A stretch of 61,983 nucleotides of DNA from Candidatus Sulfotelmatobacter kueseliae (GCA_900290255.1 OMOD01000101.1:48548-110530), one strand, 5' to 3'; numbered from the stretch's first letter, positions 8,276 through 17,604 are shown. Made by a program: numbers and translations. Notes: generated by a model from the letters alone, not told the origin.

Positions 8276-9457
8276 TTAGATTTTGACGAAGATCTTTTTC
8301 CGCCACAGGAGCCACAACAGCGCCCAGCAGAACAGCACTGCGCCGATGGAATAGACCAGCGACGCGTTCGCCGCGCCCAATCCGAGCGACACCAGCCATG
8401 CCTGTGCCGCTTCATGCCAATTCATGGTGGCGCCGTTCGCGGCCTTCACCGTGAACGTGTACCCGGGGCCATAGACTACGGAGTCGGCGACGTAACCCAC
8501 GATCGCATTCATTCCAAACACCAGGAACGGCATCGTCCACGCCCCGCGCCAGTTCCTGATCTCCATCGCCCAATAGAGCAAGGCAAGAAATACGAGGGCA
8601 AATCCACCGGTCAGCAGCGCGAACGAACTGGTCCAGAGATTCTTGTTGATGGGGAACCAGCGATCCCACACCAGTCCCGCGACCAGCCCGAGAACGCCGA
8701 ATCCCACCATGCGCAGGACTTTGGTGCGCGGGCTCGCTCCCGAGCGCAGCCATTGCCCGGTGAGCACGCCCATCAAAGTCGTCCCAATCGCAGGGATGGT
8801 GTGAATCAGTCCTTCGGGATCACGCACGTCGTTGTAAAGATGCCCCATCATCAGCTTGCGATCGAGCCAGGCGGGGAGGTTACGCCATGTGTCCATGAAA
8901 GGAATGTCGTGCCCCGGCACGCCAAAACCCGGCACCGGCACGAACCGGAGGAGAGCCCAATAGCCGGCAAGACAGGCAATCAGTGCGATCAGTTGCCCGC
9001 GCCAGTTCGACCACAGCACCAGAATCGCCGCCGCCAGATAGCAAAGAGCGATGCGCTGGGTGACGCCATAGAAGCGGAAGCTGTGCCAGTCCACGCCAAG
9101 AATAGGAGAGGCGTTGGTCAGGAACCCGATTGCAATCAGGAGCAGACTGCGCAGGATGACATGGGCAAAAATCTTCTGCCGCGACTCGCCGCGGCGCAAG
9201 CGAGACGCGAACGAAAAAGCCATCGAGACGCCCACCAGAAAAATGAACGACGGGAAAATGAAGTCTGCGGGCGTCCAGCCATTCCACTGCTGATGCTTGA
9301 TCGGCCAGTGGGCGAGATCGTCGCTGCCGGGGTTATCCACCAGGATCATGCCCGCGACGGCGAGGCCGCGGTATACATCGATGCAGGTCAGGCGCTGGGA
9401 GACTGGTTTCGATTCACTGGAAACAGGGGTATTTTGAATGAGTGTAGAAGTGGCCAT
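8276..9457 (-). CDS. NagX/HGSNAT-like membrane acyltransferase (DUF5009-type)
   Basis: The product has 393 residues from the ATG at 9457. An upstream in-frame ATG at 9487 is rejected because it overlaps a good -10 hexamer. The N-terminal cytosolic part leads into RLTCIDVYRGLAVAGMILVDNPG and GWTPADFIFPSFIFLVGVSM, hallmark sequences of the heparan-alpha-glucosaminide N-acetyltransferase/NagX family, followed by about ten membrane segments. HGSNAT transfers acetyl groups across a membrane to glucosamine residues; bacterial NagX genes often accompany chitin or amino-sugar use. No such genes adjoin it here, so the substrate is inferred only from the family. Confidence 0.85.
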   Translation of the reverse strand: MATSTLIQNTPVSSESKPVSQRLTCIDVYRGLAVAGMILVDNPGSDDLAHWPIKHQQWNGWTPADFIFPSFIFLVGVSMAFSFASRLRRGESRQKIFAHVILRSLLLIAIGFLTNASPILGVDWHSFRFYGVTQRIALCYLAAAILVLWSNWRGQLIALIACLAGYWALLRFVPVPGFGVPGHDIPFMDTWRNLPAWLDRKLMMGHLYNDVRDPEGLIHTIPAIGTTLMGVLTGQWLRSGASPRTKVLRMVGFGVLGLVAGLVWDRWFPINKNLWTSSFALLTGGFALVFLALLYWAMEIRNWRGAWTMPFLVFGMNAIVGYVADSVVYGPGYTFTVKAANGATMNWHEAAQAWLVSLGLGAANASLVYSIGAVLFCWALLWLLWRKKIFVKI

Positions 9458-9486
9458 GATTTTGAGGTCCGGAACATTTCGCGACA

Positions 9487-9516
9487 AATATAGACCGGAC
9501 CGGCGCGTGTTGTCAT
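9487..9516 (-). promoter_or_regulatory. Predicted sigma-70 promoter for the NagX-like gene
   Basis: On the minus strand ATGACA (9516-9511) and TATATT (9492-9487) are separated by 18 bp, each hexamer matching the consensus at five of six positions. The expected start near 9480 leaves a leader of about 23 nt before the ATG at 9457. Confidence 0.55.
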
Positions 9517-9605
9517 CCGACTGTGCCGGCGTCTTTCACGATTTGAGGCCGGGGACGGGAGGCGGAAAGAACCACAAGGGCTCCTTTTGCTAAAATCATT
9601 GCGCA

Positions 9606-10025
9606 ATGACCATGACAGCGAGCGAAACGATTCTGATTTCCCCCAACACTGTAGTTAGCGCCAAGGGTGACGGTTCTGCCGTGGACGTGAGCGGCGCGGC
9701 AAACCGGGTTTTTCTTGTGACCCTTGCCATTACCAAGATCATCGAGCAGGAGTCGCTCGACCTCAGCATCTACGGCTCTCCCGATGGAGCAGCCTGGGTC
9801 GCAACGTCGATCGCCGCGTTTCCGCAGACGTTTTATTGCGGCGAATCGCCGCTGCTGCTCGACCTGACTGCGCACCCGGACGTGAAGTTCGTGCGCGCCC
9901 ACTGGGAAGTGGCACGCTGGGGGCGCGGCACGGAAACGCCAATGTTCGAGTTCGGCGTGACCATGCAGGAAGTCCCGGCCAACATCCTGAAAGAGGCCGC
10001 CGCAGAAGCCAGGAAACTGGCCTAA
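9606..10025 (+). CDS. Conserved-looking hypothetical protein
   Basis: The 139-residue protein has no signal peptide and no membrane helix. Its sequence alternates hydrophobic beta-type segments (RVFLVTLAIT, SLDLSIYGSPDGAAW, KFVRAHWEVARWGRG, MFEFGVTMQEV) and ends in an Ala/Glu/Lys-rich helix. A compact beta-rich fold is likely. I do not recognise the family. It is transcribed divergently from the NagX-like gene, and its end is followed at once by a heptamer array. Codon use resembles its neighbours, so it is probably a true gene. Confidence 0.65.
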   Translation: MTMTASETILISPNTVVSAKGDGSAVDVSGAANRVFLVTLAITKIIEQESLDLSIYGSPDGAAWVATSIAAFPQTFYCGESPLLLDLTAHPDVKFVRAHWEVARWGRGTETPMFEFGVTMQEVPANILKEAAAEARKLA

Positions 10026-10183
10026 TTCCGATTGTCGATTTCCGATTGACGATTTTCTGACGCGTTCACGGTTAATCCGGCAGGTTCCGCCTTCCAATGC
10101 AAATCAGGAATCAGCAATCAGAAATCGGCAACTGGCAATCGCAAATCGGAAATGCAAATCGGAAATCGGAAATCGCAAATCGC
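10026..10183. repeat. Inverted pair of 7-bp arrays upstream of aroA
   Basis: Block A (10026-10060) is built of TTCCGAT/TGTCGAT/TGACGAT heptamers. Block B (10101-10183) has about eleven units of the complementary type (AAATCAG, GAATCAG, AAATCGG, AAATCGC), with one 6-bp slip at 10150-10155. Because the blocks are in opposite orientation around a 40-bp centre, they can pair into a long imperfect hairpin 33 bp before the aroA start. Confidence 0.88.
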
Positions 10184-10215
10184 AAGTGTGTCCTTCCGCT
10201 AAGATTGATCTCAGC

Positions 10216-11505
10216 ATGAAAACCGGGTCGCAGGTCATCATCCGTCCGGCGCGCAATGTGCGCGGCAGTGTGCAGTTGCCGGGCGACAAATCCGTTTCCC
10301 ATCGCTATGCCATGCTGGCAGGCATAGCCGAAGGACCGTCGCGCCTGGAAAACTATTCGACCGGTGCCGACTGCGCCAGCACTCTCGGCTGCATGCGCGC
10401 GCTGGGAGTAACTTGGGAGCGAAAAGAAAATGTCGTTGAAGTGCAGGGACGCGACCTGGCACTAGCAGTTCCCAACATCCCACTGGACTGCGGCAATTCC
10501 GGCTCGACCATGCGCATGTTAAGCGGCATTGTTGCGGCGCAGAAGTTCACCAGCGAGATGACCGGCGATGAGTCACTTTCCCGCCGCCCTATGGAACGCG
10601 TTATTAGGCCGCTTTCCGCCATGGGCGCGCAGATTGCCTCACGCGAGGGCAAGCCGCCGCTGCGCATCACAGGTGCACACCTGAAAGCCATCGATTACAA
10701 AATGCCGGTCGCCAGCGCTCAGGTGAAGTCGTGCCTCCTGTTCGCAGGATTATTCGCCGAGGGTGAGACCCGGGTCGAAGAGCCGCTGCGCACGCGTGAT
10801 CATGGCGAAGTCGCGCTGCAGGCTTTTGGCGCGCAACTGGAGCGCAAAGGGAACGAGGTCCGCATCCGCGGCGGCCAGCGTTTGCGCGGCATAGGAGCCC
10901 GCATCCCGGGCGATCTTTCGAGTGCGGCGTTTTTCCTGTGTGCGGCGGCGTTGTTTCCCGACTCGCAATTGACCATTCCGAATCTGCTGATGAATCCCAA
11001 CCGCGCTCGCCTGCTCGATATCCTGATGCAGATGGGGCTGCGCATTTCGGTGACACAGCTCGACGAAATTCACGGCGAACTGGTCGGCTCGCTGCAGATC
11101 GATGGCGCCCGGCTCAAAGGAGCCACTCTTGCCGGCGCCGACTCGGCCGCGCTGATTGACGAGATTCCAGTTCTGGCGGCGATCGCGCCCTACACCGAGC
11201 AGGGCATCGAGGTCCGCGACGCCCGCGAGTTGCGGGTGAAGGAGTCCGACCGCATCGCAGCCGTGGCCACGAATCTGCGCCTCATGGGCGCGCAGGTCGA
11301 AGAGCGCGACGACGGCCTGCGAATTCCCGGTGGCCAGACTCTCCGCGGTGCCGAACTCGATTCCTTCGGCGATCACCGCATCGCCATGGCCTTTGCCGTG
11401 GCGGCTCTGCGAGCCCAGGGCGAAACCCTCATTCGCGGCTCCGAAGCGGCTGCTATATCTTATCCAGCATTTTTCTCGACGCTGGAGGACATGACCGAGC
11501 GATAG
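10216..11505 (+). CDS. aroA: 3-phosphoshikimate 1-carboxyvinyltransferase (EPSP synthase)
   Basis: The 429-residue protein starts at the ATG at 10216. It adds enolpyruvyl from PEP to shikimate-3-phosphate, the sixth step of the shikimate pathway to chorismate. Diagnostic sequences include LPGDKSVSHRYAMLAG (Lys25 and Arg30 in the active site), CGNSGSTMRML, SRRPMERVI, SAQVKSCLLFAGL, PGDLSSAAFFL, NPNRARLLD, ESDRIAAV and SFGDHRIAMAFAVAA. The GDKSxSHR version of the first motif (rather than GSKSxSNR) and SAQxK are like class II enzymes, a group known for low glyphosate sensitivity; that property is not tested here. The gene stands alone, without other aro genes. Confidence 0.97.
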   Translation: MKTGSQVIIRPARNVRGSVQLPGDKSVSHRYAMLAGIAEGPSRLENYSTGADCASTLGCMRALGVTWERKENVVEVQGRDLALAVPNIPLDCGNSGSTMRMLSGIVAAQKFTSEMTGDESLSRRPMERVIRPLSAMGAQIASREGKPPLRITGAHLKAIDYKMPVASAQVKSCLLFAGLFAEGETRVEEPLRTRDHGEVALQAFGAQLERKGNEVRIRGGQRLRGIGARIPGDLSSAAFFLCAAALFPDSQLTIPNLLMNPNRARLLDILMQMGLRISVTQLDEIHGELVGSLQIDGARLKGATLAGADSAALIDEIPVLAAIAPYTEQGIEVRDARELRVKESDRIAAVATNLRLMGAQVEERDDGLRIPGGQTLRGAELDSFGDHRIAMAFAVAALRAQGETLIRGSEAAAISYPAFFSTLEDMTER

Positions 11506-11610
11506 CGTCCTCACCCTCCGCTGTGATCCCTGTCACGGCACAGCTTCAGCCTACCCCTCACAGTTAAGAGTACGAATGCGGAAATCTTCCGCCGGCAGGG
11601 ACATCTCCGA

Positions 11611-13260
11611 GTGGATGCCAGTCCACAACGCTTCGTGAACCCATGGGTCGTCACTTTCTCCGTGATGCTGGCGACCTTCATGGAGGTCCTCGACACCACC
11701 GTCGTCAACGTCTCCATTCCTCACATCGCGGGCAATCTGGCTGCAACCAACGAAGAAGGCACGTGGGTGGTCACGTCGTACCTGGTGTCGAACGCGGTTG
11801 TATTGCCGATTTCGGGCTGGCTGGCGAGGTACATGGGCCGCAAGCGGCTGCTCCTGACCTGCGTCGCCGGGTTTACGCTGACGTCGCTCTGTTGCGGCCT
11901 CGCCGCTTCGCTACCGCAGTTGATCATTTTCCGCGTGCTGCAAGGCCTGACCGGCGGCGGCCTGCAGCCCCTCGCGCAGGCGATTCTTCTCGAGACCTTT
12001 CCCAAGGAGCGCCACGGTCATGCTATGGCGGCCTTCGGCATCGGCATTCTCCTGGCGCCGATTCTGGGGCCCACGCTGGGAGGATGGATTACCGACAATT
12101 ACACCTGGCGCTGGATCTTTTATCTCAACTTGCCCGTGGGCGCTGTCTCTATGGTCCTCATGAACCGCTTTGTCTTCGATCCGCACTATATCAAGCACGA
12201 TGGCGGCAAGGTTGACTTGTGGGGGATTGGTTTTCTGGCGCTAGGCATCGGTTCGCTGCAGATCCTGCTCGATACCGGCGAGCGCAAGGATTGGTTTTCG
12301 TCACCATACATTCGAACCTTTGCCATTCTATGTGTGATTGGCTTGGTCGCTTTGATCATCCGTGAGCTGATGACCGACCACCCCGTCGTAGACCTGCGTG
12401 TGCTCAAGAATCGATCTTTCGCTGCGGGAGTTTTTCTCATCAGCATGCTGGGCTTTGTGCTGTACGCCAGCCTGGTGCTGCTGCCCCTGTACCTGCAGAC
12501 GTTGATGGGATATCCCGCTTACAACTCAGGTCTGGCCCTGTCTCCCCGCGGCATTGGGGCGCTGCTGTTCACTCCCTTGGCCGGCCACTTGACCACCAAG
12601 ACCGACCCGCGGCGAATTCTGGTCGTAGGCCTGGTTCTCGGCTCGATCACGATGTTTCAACTCTCCGGGCTCAACCTCTATGCCGGTTTCTGGGATATCT
12701 TCTGGGCCCAGGTCCTTCAGGGAGTTGCTCTCAGTTGTCTCTTCATTCCACTCATGACGCTGGCCGTGGCTCGCATCCCGTCGCAGAAAATGGGCAACGC
12801 GACCAGCATCTTCAACCTGATGCGCAACATCGGAGGCAGCGTGGGCATCGCCATCATGACGACTTTCCTGTCGCGGCGCACGCAACTGCATCAGAACCAC
12901 CTGATTGCCAACGTCAGGGCTGGCGATATCGAAACCTGGAGATACCTTGCAGGCCTGCGCGCGCACTTTCACTCCCTAGGGGCCGACAACGTTACGGCTT
13001 CGCGCAAGGCTCTGGGCGCAGTTTATGGCCTGCTGCAACAACACGCCGCCATGCTCGCGTTTGTCGAAGCCTTTTGGTTGATGGGCGTGGTGTTCCTGCT
13101 TATGCTTCCCTTCTTGCCGCTGTTGCAGTATTTCAAGCGTCCGCAGCCGAGAACTGACGCGGAAATCAAGCTGGCTGCGCTTCCCAAACCCTCGGACGAT
13201 GAACTCGACGCTCTGGAACGGGATGCTCAGGAGGAAGAGAGCCATCTCATTGTTCACTGA
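11611..13260 (+). CDS. MFS multidrug exporter, DHA2 (EmrB/QacA) family
   Basis: The 549-residue protein starts at a GTG at 11611. Fourteen hydrophobic segments are apparent. Family markers are LDTTVVNVSIPHIAG in helix 1, WVVTSYLVSNAVVLPISGWLA, GRKRLLL as the loop 2-3 motif, GLTGGGLQPLAQAIL, and the antiporter motif C region LGPTLGGWITDNYTWRWIF. The C-terminal tail is cytosolic and acidic. DHA2 proteins export drugs or organic acids using proton motive force, often with a periplasmic adaptor and outer-membrane channel. No emrA or tolC homologue is adjacent, so partners must be encoded elsewhere or are not needed. Confidence 0.93.
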   Translation: MDASPQRFVNPWVVTFSVMLATFMEVLDTTVVNVSIPHIAGNLAATNEEGTWVVTSYLVSNAVVLPISGWLARYMGRKRLLLTCVAGFTLTSLCCGLAASLPQLIIFRVLQGLTGGGLQPLAQAILLETFPKERHGHAMAAFGIGILLAPILGPTLGGWITDNYTWRWIFYLNLPVGAVSMVLMNRFVFDPHYIKHDGGKVDLWGIGFLALGIGSLQILLDTGERKDWFSSPYIRTFAILCVIGLVALIIRELMTDHPVVDLRVLKNRSFAAGVFLISMLGFVLYASLVLLPLYLQTLMGYPAYNSGLALSPRGIGALLFTPLAGHLTTKTDPRRILVVGLVLGSITMFQLSGLNLYAGFWDIFWAQVLQGVALSCLFIPLMTLAVARIPSQKMGNATSIFNLMRNIGGSVGIAIMTTFLSRRTQLHQNHLIANVRAGDIETWRYLAGLRAHFHSLGADNVTASRKALGAVYGLLQQHAAMLAFVEAFWLMGVVFLLMLPFLPLLQYFKRPQPRTDAEIKLAALPKPSDDELDALERDAQEEESHLIVH

Positions 13261-13457
13261 CCCGTTCTTCAGACAGACCTGGCATTCTTCCGCCCCTGGG
13301 ATCCATGAAGATGATCCCCGACGTGAAATCGTTCAGTCGGTGAGCAAGCGCGACTTGTGATAAAGTATTGCCCGCCACAAAGGCTGGCCGTGGGGGCCAG
13401 TCAGCTTCAGTTCTTGGCTCGTATGCCCGACCGAATGTCCGACTAAGGAGTAATCCT

Positions 13458-13868
13458 ATGACTACCCTCCGCGACCTCGTGAAAGACCGCAGAGTTTATT
13501 CGATTGATGCTGGCCGCACCGTGCTTGAGGCTGCACGCTTCATGATGGAGCACAATGTCGGGGCTTTACCGGTGTTGCGCGGCGGAGAACTGATCGGCAT
13601 CCTGTCGGAACGCGACATCATGAACCGCGTTGTGGCCGTCGGGCGCACCCCCGGAACCACCGCCGTGTCAGAAGTCATGACCGCGAACCCGCGCGCAGTC
13701 TCGGCCGACGAGAGCATTGAAGAGTGCCTGTTCATCATGCGGGAGTTTGGTTTCCGCCACCTTCCCATTGTCGAGGGCAGGGAATTGAAGGGATTGGTTT
13801 CGCTGCGCGACGTTCTGATGCATCAGGCGGCGGAGATCGAGCGTCAGGCGCGGCGAGCGGCATCGTAA
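13458..13868 (+). CDS. Tandem CBS-domain protein
   Basis: Starting at the ATG at 13458 with a very good AAGGAG site seven bases upstream, the 136-residue protein consists almost only of two CBS domains, residues about 5-60 and 70-127. They include TVLEAARFMMEHNVGALPV, LIGILSERDIMNRVV, MREFGFRHLPIVEG and LKGLVSLRDVLMH. Stand-alone CBS pairs bind adenosine nucleotides and act as energy or redox sensors on partner proteins. No partner is evident in the neighbouring genes. The DUF-free, cytoplasmic form is common in soil bacteria. Confidence 0.93.
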   Translation: MTTLRDLVKDRRVYSIDAGRTVLEAARFMMEHNVGALPVLRGGELIGILSERDIMNRVVAVGRTPGTTAVSEVMTANPRAVSADESIEECLFIMREFGFRHLPIVEGRELKGLVSLRDVLMHQAAEIERQARRAAS

Positions 13869-13928
13869 GCTCGGCTCCTGGCCCGGCCTGCCGGCTTTCG
13901 CAGAGGGCGCCGTGAAGCCAACTCGGCT

Positions 13929-14936
13929 TCAGTTCACGATTAGCGTGACCGTAGGTGCGCTGGTGCCTGTGTTGCTGGAGACCACCCCATCCGCATCGAC
14001 GCCCATCAAGGTAAACGTGTAAGTGTTCTTTGGCGTTATCAGGCCGTTGGGGTTGGTGGTGGTGGTGGTGGTCGTATTGCCACAGGCGGGCATCAGCAGG
14101 GTTGCCCCTGCCAGGACAAGAAGAGCGAGTACACACCACGCCCGGCGTGCTCGCTTCCCTCTCACCGCGCCCACCGCCGCCAGCGCCATCACGGGTAAAG
14201 GCAGCCAAAGAGCATACCAGGGCCGGGCAGAGGCAACGGCTGCCCTAGGTAAGGGGCCGATTGTGTTGATCGTAAGCGTCGAGGAGTAAACTCCCACAAT
14301 GGGATTCTTGTTGAATGAGCACACCGGAGGCAGCGTCACCAGCGGCGTGATCGAGGCGCACGAAAGCGTTACCCCACCCGGCGGGATCACGTATCCGTAG
14401 ATCGGATTGATGGTGATGACTCCCTGGCCTCCGCTGCCGGCGTGCACGCTGCTCGGCTGGACCTGCTGCGTCACGGTGATCGTGAACTGTGGCGTTACTG
14501 CCAGGATCGTAAGATCCTGCTGGGCGGACGCTGAGGTTCCGTTGGATGTGCCCGTGACCGCAACGCTGTAAAGCCCCGGAGGGGTCGCGCCGACTGTGGT
14601 GATGGTCGCTGTGGCGGTGGCTGGAGGGGTCACGGATTGCGTACTCACTTCACAAACCGGAGTGGTCACCACCTGCCCTGTCGTCGCCGATGTCACCTGG
14701 CAGCTCAGATTCACCGTTTCGCTGAAAGTGCCTATTGGCGAGACCGTAATGCCGGCAGCGGCCGTGCCTCCCGGATCAATGGCCGCAGGGGAAGGGAAGG
14801 GATTCATCTGCAGAGTGAAATAATCATTCTGTCCGACGGCAGGCAGCAGCAAGGCGATTACGGCGCACAATACTCCCGCGCAAGTGCGCGCCGCCCGCAA
14901 GTTCTGGGTGGATGGCAACAACTCTGATTTCAACAT
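13929..14936 (-). CDS. Secreted Ig-like repeat protein with membrane anchor
   Basis: The product has 335 residues from the ATG at 14936; the frame is open further upstream but the internal ATG gives a proper signal peptide (SELLPSTQNLRAARTCAGVL and a hydrophobic stretch to AVGQ). About two Ig-like/choice-of-anchor beta-sandwich repeats follow, rich in Thr, Val and Pro, with Cys pairs. Two membrane helices flank a basic loop with GAVRGKRARRAW. After ACGN comes a run of seven Thr encoded by an ACC repeat, then a last beta-segment ending in TLIVN. This layout is typical of acidobacterial cell-surface proteins of unknown ligand. Confidence 0.75.
   Translation of the reverse strand: MLKSELLPSTQNLRAARTCAGVLCAVIALLLPAVGQNDYFTLQMNPFPSPAAIDPGGTAAAGITVSPIGTFSETVNLSCQVTSATTGQVVTTPVCEVSTQSVTPPATATATITTVGATPPGLYSVAVTGTSNGTSASAQQDLTILAVTPQFTITVTQQVQPSSVHAGSGGQGVITINPIYGYVIPPGGVTLSCASITPLVTLPPVCSFNKNPIVGVYSSTLTINTIGPLPRAAVASARPWYALWLPLPVMALAAVGAVRGKRARRAWCVLALLVLAGATLLMPACGNTTTTTTTNPNGLITPKNTYTFTLMGVDADGVVSSNTGTSAPTVTLIVN
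14054..14076. repeat. GGT trinucleotide run inside the Ig-like gene
   Basis: About seven GGT units on the plus strand encode the poly-Thr linker of the minus-strand gene. Length changes would stay in frame and only alter the linker. Confidence 0.85.
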
Positions 14937-15259
14937 GAGCAGTTTTCGGTCCAACTTGCTTCGATTCAAGGCAGCAGATAAAGGCTGCCCGACCCCCTGC
15001 CGGGGAATCAACTCTGCCGCGAAGCTCCGGCTCTTTGCCCGATGAAGCAGAAATCTCCGCCTCATTCTAACCTAGCCCCGCTGTCGGCCGCACCGCTTCT
15101 CGCGGCAGCTTGTTCGAATCTTCAATAGTACCATCTCACCTGCACAGGTTCCCGGCTCTGCCTTTCCTCAGTCCGGGTCTTGCCGAAGATGGGCACGCAC
15201 TGGCAGAACGAGCCAGCCAACGTCCGGGAGGGGCGATGAACAAGCTACTGTGCAACCGT

Positions 15260-15853
15260 CTAAGGCACGGCGACAATCACGCCAGTGCACGGCTTCGAGC
15301 CGCGGCGCCGGTAGCTGTGCGGTACCGAAGAGTCGAAGTAAATGGAGTCTTCCGCTTCCAGTGCGTATTCGTCGCTGCCGATTTTGATCGTCAGCGAACC
15401 CTTCAGTACGTAAAGGAATTCCACCCCGGCGTGGGTATGGGGTTTCAGCTTCTCTCCGGGCGGCTCCTGAAAGTCCGCGAGGTACGCACTCAGTTTGCGT
15501 TCCGTGGACTTGTAATCCAGACACTCGAAGAAGTACTGGACGTCCCGCATCCCCGGCTGCTCCGGGAACCGCACCCGTTCCTCGCCGCGCACGATGCCGA
15601 CCACATGGCGCTTCCGCTCGTCGGTGAAAAAGTAATCGAGACCCACACCATAGGCCATGGCGATGCGCAGCAGCGTGGGCAAAGTGGGAAACAATTGCCC
15701 GCGCTCTAACTTGGAGAGCAGCCCCGCTGAGAGTCCAGTGTGTTTTCCCAGTTCAACCAACCCCATGCTTTTGCCGAGACGCAAAGTGCGCAGTTTCTCC
15801 CCGATGGAGTAGCGCCCCAGCCCTTCGGAAATCGTCTCATTGGCGACGGCCAT
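15260..15853 (-). CDS. XRE-family regulator with C-terminal cupin
   Basis: The 197-residue protein has a helix-turn-helix of the Cro/XRE class at about residues 15-75 (IGEKLRTLRLGKSMGLVELG, then LSAGLLSKLERGQLFPTLPT). A small cupin barrel follows at about residues 120-195, with the first cupin motif KPHTHAGVEFLYVLKGSL and the second DSIYFDSSVPHSYR. Such HTH-cupin proteins (SutR/PuuR-like) bind a small ligand through the cupin and usually regulate adjacent metabolic or transport genes. The adjoining genes, Ig-like and AsmA-like, are not obvious targets. The ligand is unknown. Confidence 0.93.
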   Translation of the reverse strand: MAVANETISEGLGRYSIGEKLRTLRLGKSMGLVELGKHTGLSAGLLSKLERGQLFPTLPTLLRIAMAYGVGLDYFFTDERKRHVVGIVRGEERVRFPEQPGMRDVQYFFECLDYKSTERKLSAYLADFQEPPGEKLKPHTHAGVEFLYVLKGSLTIKIGSDEYALEAEDSIYFDSSVPHSYRRRGSKPCTGVIVAVP

Positions 15854-15859
15854 GATTTC

Positions 15860-15887
15860 TCTATATTAAAATATTTGTTCATTCCAA
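15860..15887 (-). promoter_or_regulatory. Predicted AT-rich promoter of the XRE-cupin gene
   Basis: On the minus strand TTGGAA (15887-15882) and TATAGA (15865-15860) are 16 bp apart, in an unusually AT-rich patch. The spacing puts the start close to the ATG at 15853, so the transcript may be leaderless or very short. Confidence 0.4.
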
Positions 15888-15963
15888 TAAACGTAGGCGC
15901 AAGAAGAAAACCACGCCCGGAGTTAGCGGCGTGGCTGGTTATGAACCCGCGCGTGCAACGAAT

Positions 15964-17604
15964 TCAGTTCTGCTTTTTCTTGAACAACCCGCCGAGGTTG
16001 CTCAGAGGATTCTGCTGCTGGTTATTGTTCTTGCCGCCGAGCACGCCCTTGAGCAGGCCCTTGGCCATTCCTTTCACGTCGGGAACGAACTTAGGATCAG
16101 CAGTCGTTCCTTCGATGGAGAACGGAATTCCCATCCCTCCCACACTGGCGTTCATCTTGAAAGCGAGTTCATTCGCCGGACTGACTGTGCCTCCTCCGGT
16201 GAGAACTCCGATGGATGGAACTGTCAGATTGATGTTGTTGGCCTGAGTGCCTTCCGGCGCAACCCGAACGTCCGAACTGAAATTCTGGATGGTCGTATCG
16301 TTGCCGGTCTTCTTGCCCCCCAGTGCCGAGATGCTCGAGAGCTTGGAGCCAAGGTCAAAGTTGGCCAGCGTCGAGTTTTCCAGGCGGATCGTTCCTGCCG
16401 TCACCAGTTTGTCCACCGGACCGGAGATCGCGAGGTTGACATTGAGATCGCCGCCCTTCAACTGCGACTTTGGCGGTAACACCACTCCCAGCGCCGGCAG
16501 CATTGCCTCCAGATCGTCCACCGGCATTCCCTCTCCGTTGAGCTTCAGGTTCACCGCAGTCACCGTGCCGCGCGCATCATAAGTGCCGGTCAGATGCGCG
16601 ACCGCCTTCCCCATGGCGATGTCGCCTTGCGTAAGCGTGCCTTCCTGCTTGGCCAGATCGTGAACCACCGCGTAAGTCAGTTCGACCGGTCTGCCGGCGG
16701 GGGATCCCTTCTGAACAACCTTCAAATCCGTCGCCTTGAGCGTTCCGTTCGTCTTGGCCTCGTGTCCGTCGGATGTGAGCGTCTCGTCCAGATCTGCCAC
16801 GCCTGAGATTCCAGACGCGGGATCAATCAACCCCGACTCGGCAAGATTCAACTTCTCCACCTTGACCTTGGCATTGAGCGGAGTGAGGGCCGCATTATCG
16901 GCTGCAATCGGTCCCGCCTTACCGTCCAGATCTAAGCTGCCCCCTCCCGGCAGTTGTGCTGACACTTTGAACGGGAAGGTAGAGCTGAAGGAAAAATTCG
17001 TGACCTCGATGTTCACCTTGTCATAGACCCTCGGCTTTTCGTGCGATCCCACGCGCGAAACTGTGAGTCGCCCGTCCTTGACGTTCAGTTTGGCCACAGA
17101 AATGTTGGGATTGCCGCCGGCCGAGGGGCTTTCCGCTGGAGCCTCGGTCTTCTTCGGCTCCGCTTTCTGCGGCTCTGGGGCAGGCTTCGCTTGCGCAGCC
17201 GGTGGTCCAGTTTTGCCGCCCAGGCTGGAGAAATTCCACTTCTCTCCATTTTCCGACTTCACCAGGCTGATCTCCGGCTGGTTTAGCGTCAGATCGGTGA
17301 CGTTCAGCGTCTTTGAGAAAATCAGGGGGATGAGCTCAACGCCCACCGTCAGAACCTTGGCCTGCACGAAGGGAGTTTTGCCGAACTCCGGGTCGTCGGC
17401 GACGGAAATATCATCCGCCGTCACGCCACCTGACAGCAGCGAGAGCGAGAGGTTCCCGACTTTGACCTGTCGTCCCAGCGCATCCGTGAGTTCGGACTCA
17501 AGCTTGGGCCGGAACGTATTCACATCGATCAGGAAGGGCAGTGCAATGACGATGACGATGAGAATACCAACGACAATGGCAACGATTCTTAGGATTCGCT
17601 TCAT
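15964..17604 (-). CDS. AsmA-family envelope protein
   Basis: The product has 546 residues from the ATG at 17604, preceded by a perfect AGGAGGT site. One N-terminal membrane helix (residues about 4-26) is followed by the AsmA signature region FLIDVNTFRPKLESELTDAL and GRQVKVGNLSLSLLSGGV. A Pro/Ala/Lys-rich linker occupies about residues 130-165. The C-terminal half contains repeated beta-rich AsmA-like segments (LTGTYDARGTVTAVNLKLNG, PVDKLVTAGTIRLENSTL) and ends in a Gln/Asn-rich low-complexity stretch. AsmA/TamB relatives form periplasmic bridges for phospholipid transport or outer-membrane assembly. The gene lacks tamA nearby. Confidence 0.9.
   Translation of the reverse strand: MKRILRIVAIVVGILIVIVIALPFLIDVNTFRPKLESELTDALGRQVKVGNLSLSLLSGGVTADDISVADDPEFGKTPFVQAKVLTVGVELIPLIFSKTLNVTDLTLNQPEISLVKSENGEKWNFSSLGGKTGPPAAQAKPAPEPQKAEPKKTEAPAESPSAGGNPNISVAKLNVKDGRLTVSRVGSHEKPRVYDKVNIEVTNFSFSSTFPFKVSAQLPGGGSLDLDGKAGPIAADNAALTPLNAKVKVEKLNLAESGLIDPASGISGVADLDETLTSDGHEAKTNGTLKATDLKVVQKGSPAGRPVELTYAVVHDLAKQEGTLTQGDIAMGKAVAHLTGTYDARGTVTAVNLKLNGEGMPVDDLEAMLPALGVVLPPKSQLKGGDLNVNLAISGPVDKLVTAGTIRLENSTLANFDLGSKLSSISALGGKKTGNDTTIQNFSSDVRVAPEGTQANNINLTVPSIGVLTGGGTVSPANELAFKMNASVGGMGIPFSIEGTTADPKFVPDVKGMAKGLLKGVLGGKNNNQQQNPLSNLGGLFKKKQN

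Noticed and set aside
13913-13931. Hairpin TGAAGCC/GGCTTCA as terminator between convergent genes
   Set aside because: Seven-bp stem overlapping a stop codon without a T-run on either side; too weak to call.
14030-14289. Trp- and Val-rich plus-strand frames over the GGT run
   Set aside because: They are translations of the trinucleotide repeat opposite the Ig-like gene.
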